DNA of 64,000 nt from Anaerolineaceae bacterium (GTDB taxonomy: Bacteria > Chloroflexota > Anaerolineae > Aggregatilineales > Phototrophicaceae). Below the pieces are notes generated by a model. The model searched no databases and was not told where the DNA came from. It saw nothing but the letters and a program-made list of their open reading frames with translations. The DNA is taken from the NCBI GenBank assembly GCA_020634115.1, contig JACKCH010000014.1:124001-188000 (forward strand), given 5' to 3'. Position 1 is the stretch's first letter. Each line of letters begins with the position of its first letter. This document shows positions 16,999 through 25,000 of the stretch, piece by piece. The translations under genes and the position numbers were made by a program.

Positions 16999-18333
16999 AT
17001 GCATTTTCAGAAAGCGAAACAGATGTCTGGCTCGAATCCCTACCAACCCACACCGTACATGAAATTCCAGCACCCGAAATGGAGCAAAAACGCGGTGATC
17101 TACCAGATCAACACCCGGCAGTTTACTGAGGAAGGCACGTTCCGGGCGGCGGAAGCCCACCTGCCCCGCCTCAATGAATTGGGCGTGGATATTCTGTGGC
17201 TGATGCCCATTCACGAAATCGGCGTCAAGAACCGCAAAGGCACGCTGGGCAGCCCGTATGCGGTGCGGGACTACTACAGCGTGAATCGGGAGTTCGGCAC
17301 GCTGGACGATCTGAAGCATTTTGTGCAGGCCGCGCATGACCTGGGGCTGTATGTCATCATTGATTGGGTGGCGAACCATACCGCCTGGGATAGCGTCCTG
17401 GTGGACGAACATCCCGAATGGTATTCCCGTGACTGGAAAGGCGACTTCCACCCGACTCCCTGGTGGGACTGGCAGGACGTGATTGACCTCGACTACCAAC
17501 ACGAGGGGCTGCGCCGGTACATGACCGACGCCCTGAAATACTGGATACACGAAGCCGATATTGACGGCTACCGCTGCGACGTGGCCGGTTTTGTGCCGAC
17601 GGACTTCTGGAATAACGTCCGCAAAGAACTGGATGCGATCAAGCCGGTTTTCATGCTGGCGGAGTGGGAATCGCGCGACCTGCACGCGGAGGCGTTCGAC
17701 ATGACGTATGCCTGGACGTGGAATTTCACCCTGCAAGCGATCACCGCTGGAGCCGCCAACCTGACGGGCCTGTATGTGTATTACTCGTGGAACGAGAGCG
17801 CCTACCCGCGTGACGTGTACCGCATGACGTTTGTGAGCAACCACGATAAAAACGCATGGGAAGGCACGGAGTTCGAGCAGTTCGGGGACGGGCTGAACGC
17901 GGCCATTGTGCTTTCGGTGGTGGGTGAAGGGCTGCCGCTCATCTACAACGGGCAGGAAGCCGGCAACGAGAAGCGCCTCGCGTTCTTTGAGAAAGACTCG
18001 ATTACATGGCGGGAACACCCGCAGGGCGACTTCTACAAGAAGCTGATTGCGCTGCGGAAGCAGAACACCGCCCTCTGGAACGGCCGCTGGGGGGCGCGGA
18101 TGGTGCATGTCCCCAATGACCTTGCCAATAAAGTGTTGAGCTTTGTCCGGCAGAATGAGCAGGATAAGGTGTTTGCTGTGATGAACTTCTCGAATGCGCC
18201 ACAGACCGTAACTTTCAGGGAAACGCTGTATCACGGCACATATACCGACACTTTCAGTGGCGAGACGGTTTCCTTCCTCGGCGATGATACGCTCACATTG
18301 GAGGCCTGGGGTTATCGGGTTTTCGTCCGCTAA
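16999..18333 (+). CDS. Glycoside hydrolase family 13 (alpha-amylase type)
   Basis: The product, 444 residues from this start, is a (beta/alpha)8 GH13 enzyme without a signal peptide, so it probably acts on maltodextrin-like or related glucosides in the cytoplasm. Conserved regions are DWVANHTAWDS, GYRCDVAGF (nucleophile near D194), MLAEWE (acid/base near E222) and VSNHDKN (third acid near D283). A small beta domain ends the protein. Start choice is uncertain: ATG 16999, ATG 17023 and ATG 17059 are all in frame and none has a clear ribosome site. The first lies 8 bases past a dispersed repeat, so the downstream ones are plausible. Substrate specificity within GH13 cannot be read here. Confidence 0.85.
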   Translation: MHFQKAKQMSGSNPYQPTPYMKFQHPKWSKNAVIYQINTRQFTEEGTFRAAEAHLPRLNELGVDILWLMPIHEIGVKNRKGTLGSPYAVRDYYSVNREFGTLDDLKHFVQAAHDLGLYVIIDWVANHTAWDSVLVDEHPEWYSRDWKGDFHPTPWWDWQDVIDLDYQHEGLRRYMTDALKYWIHEADIDGYRCDVAGFVPTDFWNNVRKELDAIKPVFMLAEWESRDLHAEAFDMTYAWTWNFTLQAITAGAANLTGLYVYYSWNESAYPRDVYRMTFVSNHDKNAWEGTEFEQFGDGLNAAIVLSVVGEGLPLIYNGQEAGNEKRLAFFEKDSITWREHPQGDFYKKLIALRKQNTALWNGRWGARMVHVPNDLANKVLSFVRQNEQDKVFAVMNFSNAPQTVTFRETLYHGTYTDTFSGETVSFLGDDTLTLEAWGYRVFVR

Positions 18334-18373
18334 CGGAGGCCGAAACCGGGCGCATGTGCCGGTTGTCTCGATA

Positions 18374-18402
18374 TTGCCAGCCTGGGGTATCAGCGTTATA
18401 CT
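18374..18402 (+). promoter_or_regulatory. Promoter of the cytochrome c lipoprotein gene
   Basis: TTGCCA (18374-18379) and TATACT (18397-18402) are 17 bases apart, with the gene start 53 bases downstream. Confidence 0.5.
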
Positions 18403-18454
18403 GTGCCTTTGTTTTGTTCACCGTTTCACAAAAACTTTGCGGAGATACCTCTTC

Positions 18455-19087
18455 ATGACCCGTAAGCTATTCCTTTTGATTTTGACCATCGCCGCGCTCA
18501 CGGTGTCCGCTTGCGGCACGATTGCCACGCCCGAATTTTCGGCGGAAGCACGCGGCACACAGGCGGCTCTCGCTGTGACATCTGAACATCTGACGGCGAT
18601 TGCGCCCACCGCCACGCCCACCAATACACCGCTGCCACCCACTGCGACACCGATTCCGCCGACCAGTACGCCGGTGCCGCCCACTGAGACGTCCGTGCCG
18701 ACGGAAGTGCCGACGGAAACGCCGCTGCCCACCGATACACCGGCAGCAAGCGCTGGCGGTAGTGATGTCCCCACTGGCGACGCGACCAAGGGGGAGGCGC
18801 TGTTCAATGAGTTCCGTTCTGAAGTCAATTTCGCCTGTGCCAACTGCCACTATGTAGACCAGGAAACACAGTTGATTGGGCCGGGGCTGCTGAACGTGAG
18901 CATCCGGGGTGAAACCCGCGAGCCGGGGGTGAACGCTATCGAGTATATTCACCAGTCTATCGTGTCCCCCAGCGCGTATGTGGTGGAAGGGTATCCTGAC
19001 ATGCTCATGCCGCAGATCTACGGGCAGATTTTCACCGAAGAGCAGATTCAGGATTTGATCGCCTACCTGTTCACGCTGCGCGGGTAA
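18455..19087 (+). CDS. Lipoprotein with Thr/Pro stalk and a monohaem cytochrome c domain
   Basis: The 210-residue product starts MTRKLFLLILTIAALTVSAC, a lipoprotein signal whose cysteine at position 20 would be lipid-modified. Residues about 50-95 are a Thr/Pro/Glu stalk of the kind common in Anaerolineae surface proteins. The last 110 residues are a small c-type cytochrome: haem motif CANCH, a GPGLLN loop and a likely axial methionine in YPDMLMP. It is therefore a membrane-tethered extracytoplasmic electron carrier; partners are not encoded nearby. ATG 18455 is chosen over the longer frame because GGAG lies upstream and the signal peptide then starts the protein. Confidence 0.85.
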   Translation: MTRKLFLLILTIAALTVSACGTIATPEFSAEARGTQAALAVTSEHLTAIAPTATPTNTPLPPTATPIPPTSTPVPPTETSVPTEVPTETPLPTDTPAASAGGSDVPTGDATKGEALFNEFRSEVNFACANCHYVDQETQLIGPGLLNVSIRGETREPGVNAIEYIHQSIVSPSAYVVEGYPDMLMPQIYGQIFTEEQIQDLIAYLFTLRG

Positions 19088-19110
19088 TCCATCATCACAG
19101 CCAAGATACA

Positions 19111-19140
19111 AACAAGGGGCCACGCGCCCCTTGTTGTATT
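19111..19140 (+). terminator. Terminator after the cytochrome c lipoprotein gene
   Basis: AACAAGGGGC and GCCCCTTGTT form a 10-bp perfect stem with a 5-base loop, followed by GTATT. Confidence 0.65.
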
Positions 19141-19171
19141 ATCGAAGGCGTGTGAACCGGCACAGGTGATC

Positions 19172-19199
19172 TTGACACGTTCCCGCGCCCTGCTATAAT
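19172..19199 (+). promoter_or_regulatory. Consensus promoter of the tRNA-Gly gene
   Basis: TTGACA (19172-19177) and TATAAT (19194-19199) are both perfect consensus hexamers, 16 bases apart, with an extended TG before the -10. The tRNA begins 11 bases downstream. Confidence 0.8.
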
Positions 19200-19209
19200 G
19201 TGAGTGTGT

Positions 19210-19282
19210 GCGGGTGTAGCTCAGTTGGTAGAGCGTTTGCTTCCCAAGCAAAATGTCACGGGTTCGAGTCCCGTTACCCGCT
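19210..19282 (+). tRNA. tRNA-Gly (anticodon CCC)
   Basis: A 73-base cloverleaf. Acceptor arm GCGGGTG pairs with TACCCGC plus a discriminator T. The D-arm has GTAGCTCAGTTGGTAGAGC, the anticodon stem is TTTGC/GCAAA around loop TTCCCAA (anticodon CCC, reading GGG), and the T-arm is ACGGG-TTCGAGT-CCCGT. CCA is not encoded. Its 3' part from the anticodon loop onward is repeated at 21820-21862, so it probably served as an integration site. Confidence 0.95.
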
Positions 19283-19413
19283 TTTTATGCGAAAAAAGCT
19301 CCTTATTTTGAGGGGCTTTTTTTGTTGGTGAACTTACATGAAATCGGCAACTTCTAAAACACAATAGTGCTTTTCAGGATAAACCGAGAATGACGAAAGC
19401 CAATATTGTGAAT

Positions 19414-20811
19414 TTAGAGTTTGCTTGAAGGCACAATCAACTTGAGACACTGCCCCACTTGATTGCGATAGTTATGATATTCGTCACTATCAACCCCCCA
19501 AACGGATCCATACTCTTCACCAGGATGTGATACTGTGTTTGAGTTTCGTCTATTAAATAGCCGCTCTATTGCGTTGCGAACCTCGCTTGGAACATGACAT
19601 TTATCTAAAAACTTCACCAATTCGAGGGAAGTATACTGTTTCAATTGTTTTGGATGGTTAGTGTCAAGATAGAAACACACACTTTGAAACTCGTTTAACA
19701 AATGGTTTAATGCAGGAGAATAATCCTCGCGTCTTTCACAGAGAATTCTGTTCTTCGTCTGTATAAGCAAGTCAGGTATCGATAACAAAGAAAGAACCTG
19801 TTCGTAGCTGAGGTTAAAATAACCGGGATTGGATGAGTATAAATCAGCGTCAAGAAAAACGTTCATGATGTCGTGCATCTCATCATTTTGCCGAAGTTTC
19901 CAAATTAATTCCGGGTCTGTAAATTCGGTCTGGCAGAGAAAACGCAAAATCAAGTTGGTGTCCACCGCTGTTAGATACTCAAGGCCAAGTAGATAATCTC
20001 GGAATTGTATCGCTACATCTTCGTTTTTGAGGATGAGTATCAGGAGTTCGAAAGGGAGAACCTTCACATGATCGAAATTGAAATCACTAAAAATATATTG
20101 CAACTCAGATCTGAAGTAATCCATATTAAACAGTTGATCGACCCTATCATCAAAGACTTCTCTTAGGATTTCTTCATTGAGGGTTTTAGAATATTCACGC
20201 AAGGGGTCTACGGGCTTACCCTTTAATTGATTTAGCTGATTCAAAATAGCATTCGCCTTGTTTTCTGGTGTTTCGTCATCATCTCCAGAAAAGTGATACT
20301 CAGGCGACACCTGTCTTATCTCATTAAGTAATTCGTCTCTTTCATCGTCATCATTAAGCCAGAATAATTTTGTTTTGAGATTCATGTTAAGGCCAAGTTT
20401 TTGGTATAAAGTATGTGCTACTTGCGCTACAAGTCTGTCCGCAAATGCGGCCTTGCGGTGTTCACTTATTCCTTCCTCAAAAGCCACTGATATGAAAATA
20501 TCATCCACATATCGAATAATACTATAGGTCTCGACCAGATCATTATATTTAGCTATCTCATCGTCAATAATCAGTTCACCAAAAATCAAATAGAGATACC
20601 CAATGTATCCAGATACCACATCGTTGTCGGATTGAGGTATGCCTTGCTGCCCTCTTGAAACAAACTGAAAAAACTGTGTGATTTCCTGTATGGTAAATGG
20701 ATCAAAGTGATGCCGTTTTTTGATGCTTGGCATCACGTATTGGTCAAGATTATTTAAAAGCTTACGGATAGAGATTGTGTCAAAGTAATTGGAAACATCT
20801 AACCTCATCAC
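19414..20811 (-). CDS. Abi/UG-type reverse transcriptase with C-terminal HEPN-like motif, 5'-truncated
   Basis: The 465-residue product shows reverse transcriptase motif A (RLDVSNYFDTIS), motif B (QGIPQS, then SGYIGYLYL) and motif C (IIRYVDDIFIS, catalytic YVDD near residues 101-104). About 340 mostly helical residues follow, ending near RRNSNTVSHPG, an R-x6-H arrangement like the RNase motif of HEPN domains. RT plus HEPN resembles AbiA-type abortive-infection proteins. Motif A sits at the very start: the frame is open only 16 codons further (to a stop at 20860-20862) and no fingers motifs are found upstream, so roughly 130-150 N-terminal residues seem missing. The start used is GTG 20811; ATG 20808 is next. 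It may be inactive. It is divergent from the methyltransferase, only 6 bases away. Confidence 0.7.
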   Translation of the reverse strand: MMRLDVSNYFDTISIRKLLNNLDQYVMPSIKKRHHFDPFTIQEITQFFQFVSRGQQGIPQSDNDVVSGYIGYLYLIFGELIIDDEIAKYNDLVETYSIIRYVDDIFISVAFEEGISEHRKAAFADRLVAQVAHTLYQKLGLNMNLKTKLFWLNDDDERDELLNEIRQVSPEYHFSGDDDETPENKANAILNQLNQLKGKPVDPLREYSKTLNEEILREVFDDRVDQLFNMDYFRSELQYIFSDFNFDHVKVLPFELLILILKNEDVAIQFRDYLLGLEYLTAVDTNLILRFLCQTEFTDPELIWKLRQNDEMHDIMNVFLDADLYSSNPGYFNLSYEQVLSLLSIPDLLIQTKNRILCERREDYSPALNHLLNEFQSVCFYLDTNHPKQLKQYTSLELVKFLDKCHVPSEVRNAIERLFNRRNSNTVSHPGEEYGSVWGVDSDEYHNYRNQVGQCLKLIVPSSKL

Positions 20812-20817
20812 TAGTTT

Positions 20818-21756
20818 GTGTTGATAATTTGTTCTAGCTGTAAAATAACGACAAGAAGATCACAGATCACTCACTCGCCCGACTCGACGTTGTGCTTTAT
20901 CACGGAGCATCGTCTTCAGCTAATCAATGAAATCGCCGCTCATGGAGATCAGCCAACTCTTATTATCACATCTCCTCCATATAACATTGGAAAAGAATAT
21001 GAAGAAGCTTTTGATTTCGAGCACTACCTAGAACAACAACGTGCGACGATTGAAGCTTGTGCAAAAATACTTGCCGATAACGGATCAATCTGTTGGCAAG
21101 TTGGGCACTATCTTGAAGGTACTGGGATCAATAAAGAAGCATTTCCACTCGATTTGATACTCTATCCGATTTTCAAGTCCTTCGGATTGAAGCTAAAAAA
21201 CCGAATAGTTTGGACATTTGGTCATGGTTTGCATGAGAAGTATCGTTTTTCAGGTAGACACGAAACCATTCTGTGGTTTGTGAAATCTGATAACTACATT
21301 TTCAACCTTGATCCTATCCGAATACCGCAAAAATATCCGGGTAAAAGATCATTTAGAGGACAAAACAAGGGGAAGCCTTCAGGCAATCCAGAAGGAAAAA
21401 ATCCATCTGATGTTTGGGATATGCCAAACGTAAAAGCAAATCATGTAGAGAAGACTGAACACCCGTGTCAGTTTCCCTTGGCATTAGTTGAGAGATTCAT
21501 CTTGAGCATGACTAATCCAAATGATTTGGTTCTCGATCCATATTTGGGTTCTGGCACTACAGTTGCTGCGGCGATAAAATCTGGCCGGAGATCTGCCGGT
21601 TCTGACACTAAACTAGATTATCTCCATATTGCATCTGAACGTGTCAAACAAGCGATTTCTGGCACATTACCATACAGGGATATGAATAAACCAGTATATA
21701 CACCAGATCCAAATACATCCGTTGCAACTGTCCCTGAGGAATGGCTAAAACCATAG
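20818..21756 (+). CDS. DNA methyltransferase (N6-adenine or N4-cytosine, DPPY/SPPY class)
   Basis: The product is up to 312 residues and modifies DNA with S-adenosylmethionine. Catalytic motif IV is TSPPYNIGKEYE near residues 51-62, and the SAM-binding motif I, LDPYLGSGTTVAAA, lies near residue 240. Motif IV before motif I places it in the beta group, like solitary and type II methyltransferases. The SPPY form is common in N4-cytosine enzymes but also occurs in adenine enzymes, so the modified base is uncertain. The start is unclear: GTG 20818 is the longest, while a TTG near 20890 is also possible. No restriction endonuclease is adjacent. Together with the divergent RT gene it fills the island. 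Confidence 0.8.
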   Translation: MLIICSSCKITTRRSQITHSPDSTLCFITEHRLQLINEIAAHGDQPTLIITSPPYNIGKEYEEAFDFEHYLEQQRATIEACAKILADNGSICWQVGHYLEGTGINKEAFPLDLILYPIFKSFGLKLKNRIVWTFGHGLHEKYRFSGRHETILWFVKSDNYIFNLDPIRIPQKYPGKRSFRGQNKGKPSGNPEGKNPSDVWDMPNVKANHVEKTEHPCQFPLALVERFILSMTNPNDLVLDPYLGSGTTVAAAIKSGRRSAGSDTKLDYLHIASERVKQAISGTLPYRDMNKPVYTPDPNTSVATVPEEWLKP

Positions 21757-21819
21757 AAATAATGCTGTTATTTTATACTTCATAATCATTAACCTATGTC
21801 GCAACTGACAACACGACAA

Positions 21820-21862
21820 TTCCCAACCAAACACATCACAGGTTCGAGTCCCGTTACCGGCT
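21820..21862 (+). repeat. Partial tRNA-Gly copy, candidate attachment site (attR)
   Basis: The sequence from TTCCCAA through the T-arm word GGTTCGAGTCCCGTTACC to GGCT repeats the tRNA-Gly gene from its anticodon loop to its 3' end with a few mismatches and a short indel. No 5' half of a tRNA precedes it, so it is not a second tRNA gene. The T-arm segment is the most conserved part, as expected for the crossover region. Confidence 0.75.
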
Positions 21863-21888
21863 AGAAAATGGGGTTACACGAGCAAAGA

Positions 21889-21916
21889 TTGCCATCCCAA
21901 CCCCCTGTGATACAAT
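21889..21916 (+). promoter_or_regulatory. Promoter of the WD40/SH3 protein gene
   Basis: TTGCCA (21889-21894) and TACAAT (21911-21916) are 16 bases apart with a TG one base before the -10. The gene starts 67 bases downstream. Confidence 0.45.
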
Positions 21917-21982
21917 GTTCTATGTAGCATCAATTCCCCAACGAACCTGACAAAATCATAGTGTTCCAAGAGGATCACTCCT

Positions 21983-23344
21983 GTGAAACCGATTTTCCGT
22001 GTTACCTTGTTCGCCCTGGTTCTCATGTGCTTCACGGCGCTGCCGGCATCCGCTCAAGCGAACCGTGAAGCCATCACCCCGGATAATGCCGCCAATCTCC
22101 AGGAATTACTCTTCCTGCCCCACCGTGACCGGATCATCAACATGGATATGGCCTGGTCGCAGGATGGCACCCTGTTCGGCCTTGCGGGCGGTGGGGGTGT
22201 CCGCCTCTACCGTACGGGCGACAATTTTGAACTGGTATTCCAGCTTGGGGCGAATGAATCCAAACGCGCCATCGCTTTCAACCCGGATGGCTCCCTGGTG
22301 GCCGGGTCGGATGGCTCCACCCCGGCGGTATGGCTGTGGGATACGCAGACGGGCGAACGGGTGGCCGTTATCGATACCGGTGACTATTTTTCAACAACGC
22401 TGACCTTCGCCCCGGATGGCCGGTGGTTTGTGACCGATGATTTCACAAAGAACTTCAGCCTGTGGACGGTGCGCAACAGCGCCGGACAGAGAGTACCGTT
22501 CACACCGGCCAATGTGTACCGTGTCCAGCGTGAATTCCGCTTCGGTGAAGGCTTGTATGCCCTGGCTGCCATTCCCGCCCTGGATGCAGATCATTTTTAT
22601 ACCTCTGCCGGCGCCGCCGGGGACAATCTGATTCTGCTCTGGAACGCGGCCACCGGTGAAGAAGAACAGTCTATTCTATATCCCGATCTGTGGACGGGGT
22701 TAGACGTGAACGCCGAAAGGCAGATCATCGCAGCCAGCACAGGGCAAGGTGACGTGATCCTGTGGGGGCTGGACGGCACGCAGTTAGCGAGTTTCCCCGA
22801 CCTCTTTGTAAACACTGTGGCATTTAACCCGGCGGGAACACTCCTGGCGACGGTATCGAATGACGGCGCAGTGCGGGTCTATGACATCCGCGACCTGGAC
22901 AATATCCCCCAACCGGTATTCACCGCTGCCCACAACGGTATAACGAGCCGGGTCGCCTTCAACCCGGGTGGGACGCTGCTGGCAACAATGGGCGCATACG
23001 ACGGGGTGCGCTTCTGGGGTATTGGCGAGCCTATTCAGCTTGTTCTGCCCGCTACGCCCACACCACCGCCCGCACCCACTGCCACACCGCAGCCGGTACT
23101 GTCAATTGGCGGGAACGCCCAGGTGCAGACAACAGGCGGCGATGCGCTGAATGTACGCAGTGGCCCAGGGCGCAGTTTCGCTATTGTCACCATACTGGCG
23201 AATGATACCCCGGTGACACTAATCGACGGCCCGCAAAACAGCGATGGCTTTCGCTGGTGGAAAATCCGCACCGCAGACGGAACAGAAGGCTGGACGATAG
23301 AAGCCGCGGACGATGTGCAGACATTGATTCCATTGGGGTCGTAA
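21983..23344 (+). CDS. Secreted WD40-repeat protein with C-terminal bacterial SH3 domain
   Basis: The 453-residue product has a signal peptide (MKPIFRVTLFALVLMCFTALPASA, cut before QA). Residues about 40-350 form a beta-propeller with WD40-like repeats (AFNPDGSLVAG...VWLWDTQTGE, VAFNPAGTLLATVSNDGAVRVYDI, VAFNPGGTLLATMGAYDGVRFWGI). A Pro/Thr linker is followed by an SH3b domain (LNVRSGPGRSFAIVTIL...WWKIRTADGTEGWT), a type that often binds cell-wall material. It is probably an extracellular scaffold or binding protein. It has its own promoter and ends in a bidirectional terminator shared with the next gene. Confidence 0.85.
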   Translation: MKPIFRVTLFALVLMCFTALPASAQANREAITPDNAANLQELLFLPHRDRIINMDMAWSQDGTLFGLAGGGGVRLYRTGDNFELVFQLGANESKRAIAFNPDGSLVAGSDGSTPAVWLWDTQTGERVAVIDTGDYFSTTLTFAPDGRWFVTDDFTKNFSLWTVRNSAGQRVPFTPANVYRVQREFRFGEGLYALAAIPALDADHFYTSAGAAGDNLILLWNAATGEEEQSILYPDLWTGLDVNAERQIIAASTGQGDVILWGLDGTQLASFPDLFVNTVAFNPAGTLLATVSNDGAVRVYDIRDLDNIPQPVFTAAHNGITSRVAFNPGGTLLATMGAYDGVRFWGIGEPIQLVLPATPTPPPAPTATPQPVLSIGGNAQVQTTGGDALNVRSGPGRSFAIVTILANDTPVTLIDGPQNSDGFRWWKIRTADGTEGWTIEAADDVQTLIPLGS

Positions 23345-23379
23345 CACAACTTCAAGTTCTGTTACTCACTTCATGGTGA

Positions 23380-23410
23380 AAAAAAGCCCTCTATTCTCCG
23401 AGGGCTTTTC
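23380..23410. terminator. Bidirectional terminator between convergent genes
   Basis: AAAAGCCCTC (23382-23391) and GAGGGCTTTT (23400-23409) form a 10-bp stem with A and T tracts on each side, between the WD40 gene and the minus-strand secreted protein gene. Confidence 0.8.
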
Positions 23411-23421
23411 GCTACGAAAAT

Positions 23422-24660
23422 TCAATTGGCGTGGACGGTACAGGTTTCAATCCAGGTCCACGCATCGGAACTCCCATCCGGCGAATACACCCGCCCGCCC
23501 GGATGGTTGTGAATGGCCTGGATGGTGTGCATACCGGGGGACAGCGGCGCAATCACGTAGTTCGCCTGGAAATTGTAGCCCCCATCCGATGGGGCGCAGT
23601 TGCCAACCGGCCCGAATCCGAGAAACAGCCCGGCAGAAACCCCATCCACAGTCACCGTGATAGCGACTTCGGCTTTGGCGGCCTGGGCATCGGCAGTCGT
23701 CATCCAGCAGCCCGGCCACGTATCCACAATATACGTCTGATTCGCCACCAGTTCATACACCCGACCCGGTTCATACGGACAGGCGGAGGCGCCAAATAAA
23801 TTCATCGTATCTGCCGTCGCTACCTCGTCAGCAACCGTCTCGGCGGTGTTGGTCGGTGCCACAACCGTATCGGGCAAACCCGCAATCAGATCGGCCACAC
23901 TTTGCATATCCGCTTCGGCAACCGGCTCCGGTGGGGTCGGCGGCCCGGACGCGGCCAGGTCATCATCAATCGGCACGCTGACCATCATCCCGGCAGCTAC
24001 CGTTTGTGTCCCATCGAAGGCGGTCACCGTCGCCTGCCCTTCCAGCAGATTCACGTATAGGGCATCGCCTGCCACCGCTTGCAGGAACGCGGTTGACCCC
24101 AACGAAATGTCCACGTTATTGACCCGGAGGGCAATTTGCCCCTGCCCTTTGGGGGTCTGGATGACGATGCCGCTTTCCGGCGCTTCAGCACACAACGAAT
24201 CGCCCATCCCACTGCGGAAATAGAAAGCCTGCATCGGCGTATAGCTCTCGCCTGTGACATTGGCCGCATTCTGCACAGCCACATCGCCAATCAGCAGCAT
24301 GGTCACATTCTGGCCGGGCAGTGTATCGGGCAGATTGGCTTGCAGCTTCAGCAGCGCCACCCCCCATTCCGGCACCGCTTCATCCATACCCGTTAATCGC
24401 AGCGACCGAATATCGGCCACATTGATAATGTCACCAGGCGTGTCAAACACTAGACTGTCAACGCCCGCCTGTGCCTCAACCGTCAACATGAGGTTGCCAT
24501 AGCAGGCCTGATTCCGCCCGGTCTCGCCGCACAGCGAAGCAACCATCGCCAGTGAATCCGAGACAATGGCCGGACAGGATGTCGATTCCTGGGTCAGTCC
24601 CGGCCCCGCTAACAGGCAGGCCACCAGACCGACCAGGATAACCCGTTGTTGCGTATTCAT
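23422..24660 (-). CDS. Secreted protein with FecR-like segment, function unknown
   Basis: The 412-residue product has an N-terminal signal (MNTQQRVILVGLVACLLAGPGLTQ). Its cysteine-bearing first part resembles proteins that sense or display a regular beta structure. A central stretch (VNNVDISLGSTAFLQA, then LEGQATVTAFDGTQTVAAGMMVSVP) has the rhythm of FecR domains. An acidic linker follows, then a C-terminal beta-rich module of about 110 residues with four cysteines (CPYEPG, WPGCW, NCAPSDGGYN, ETCTVHAN), possibly forming disulfides. The export call is firm. The FecR relation is tentative and no enzymatic motif is visible. Confidence 0.6.
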   Translation of the reverse strand: MNTQQRVILVGLVACLLAGPGLTQESTSCPAIVSDSLAMVASLCGETGRNQACYGNLMLTVEAQAGVDSLVFDTPGDIINVADIRSLRLTGMDEAVPEWGVALLKLQANLPDTLPGQNVTMLLIGDVAVQNAANVTGESYTPMQAFYFRSGMGDSLCAEAPESGIVIQTPKGQGQIALRVNNVDISLGSTAFLQAVAGDALYVNLLEGQATVTAFDGTQTVAAGMMVSVPIDDDLAASGPPTPPEPVAEADMQSVADLIAGLPDTVVAPTNTAETVADEVATADTMNLFGASACPYEPGRVYELVANQTYIVDTWPGCWMTTADAQAAKAEVAITVTVDGVSAGLFLGFGPVGNCAPSDGGYNFQANYVIAPLSPGMHTIQAIHNHPGGRVYSPDGSSDAWTWIETCTVHAN

Positions 24661-25000
24661 GGGTATTCCCTTTCAAAAAACACTATTTTCAATGAATCAC
24701 ATACACTGCGTTTAGTATGGTCATTGCATTCGTTATCTACAGTGTACTCCAGAATATCTCCTGTTCTTCATCTTCATTCTGGCTCGCTGAAGGACATTGT
24801 TCATGCCACTTCCCGGCGTCATTCCGGCAGCTTTCCGCCAAACTGTATGAAACATGATTTACGGACTCCCAGGACTGTGGGGTGATATAATAAGTGTATG
24901 GGAAGGTCACGCTGGCCGTCCCTCCGTCCGCTCTTGAGAAACCTGCTGGATACAGCCCGCAGGCAGAACAGTGTGCCTGGTTCCCCGGAAAGGATTCCCA
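24661..25000. other. 340-bp gap with an extended -10 promoter for the hydrolase gene
   Basis: TGATATAAT at 24883-24891 is a consensus extended -10 element about 110 bases before the hydrolase start at 25001. No other feature can be supported in this gap. Short open frames here are shadows. Confidence 0.4.

Larger units (their letters stand above)
19283..21862. mobile_element. tRNA-Gly-bounded AT-rich island with reverse transcriptase and DNA methyltransferase
   Basis: The segment runs from the 3' end of the tRNA-Gly gene to a 43-base partial copy of that tRNA. This is the arrangement left by site-specific integration into a tRNA 3' end. By eye it is much AT-richer than DNA on either side. 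It carries only two divergent genes, an Abi-like reverse transcriptase and a DNA methyltransferase, both of types found in defence islands. No integrase is present, so it is either a remnant or was mobilised in trans. The boundaries are read from the repeat; mobility is an inference. Confidence 0.65.

Noticed and set aside
16978..18234. Long (418-codon) antisense open frame opposite the GH13 gene
   Set aside because: It is the shadow of a GC-rich coding region; the plus strand has all catalytic motifs of GH13.
21820..21862. Second tRNA-Gly gene
   Set aside because: Only the 3' half from the anticodon loop is present and no D-arm or 5' acceptor strand precedes it; it is better explained as an attachment-site duplicate.
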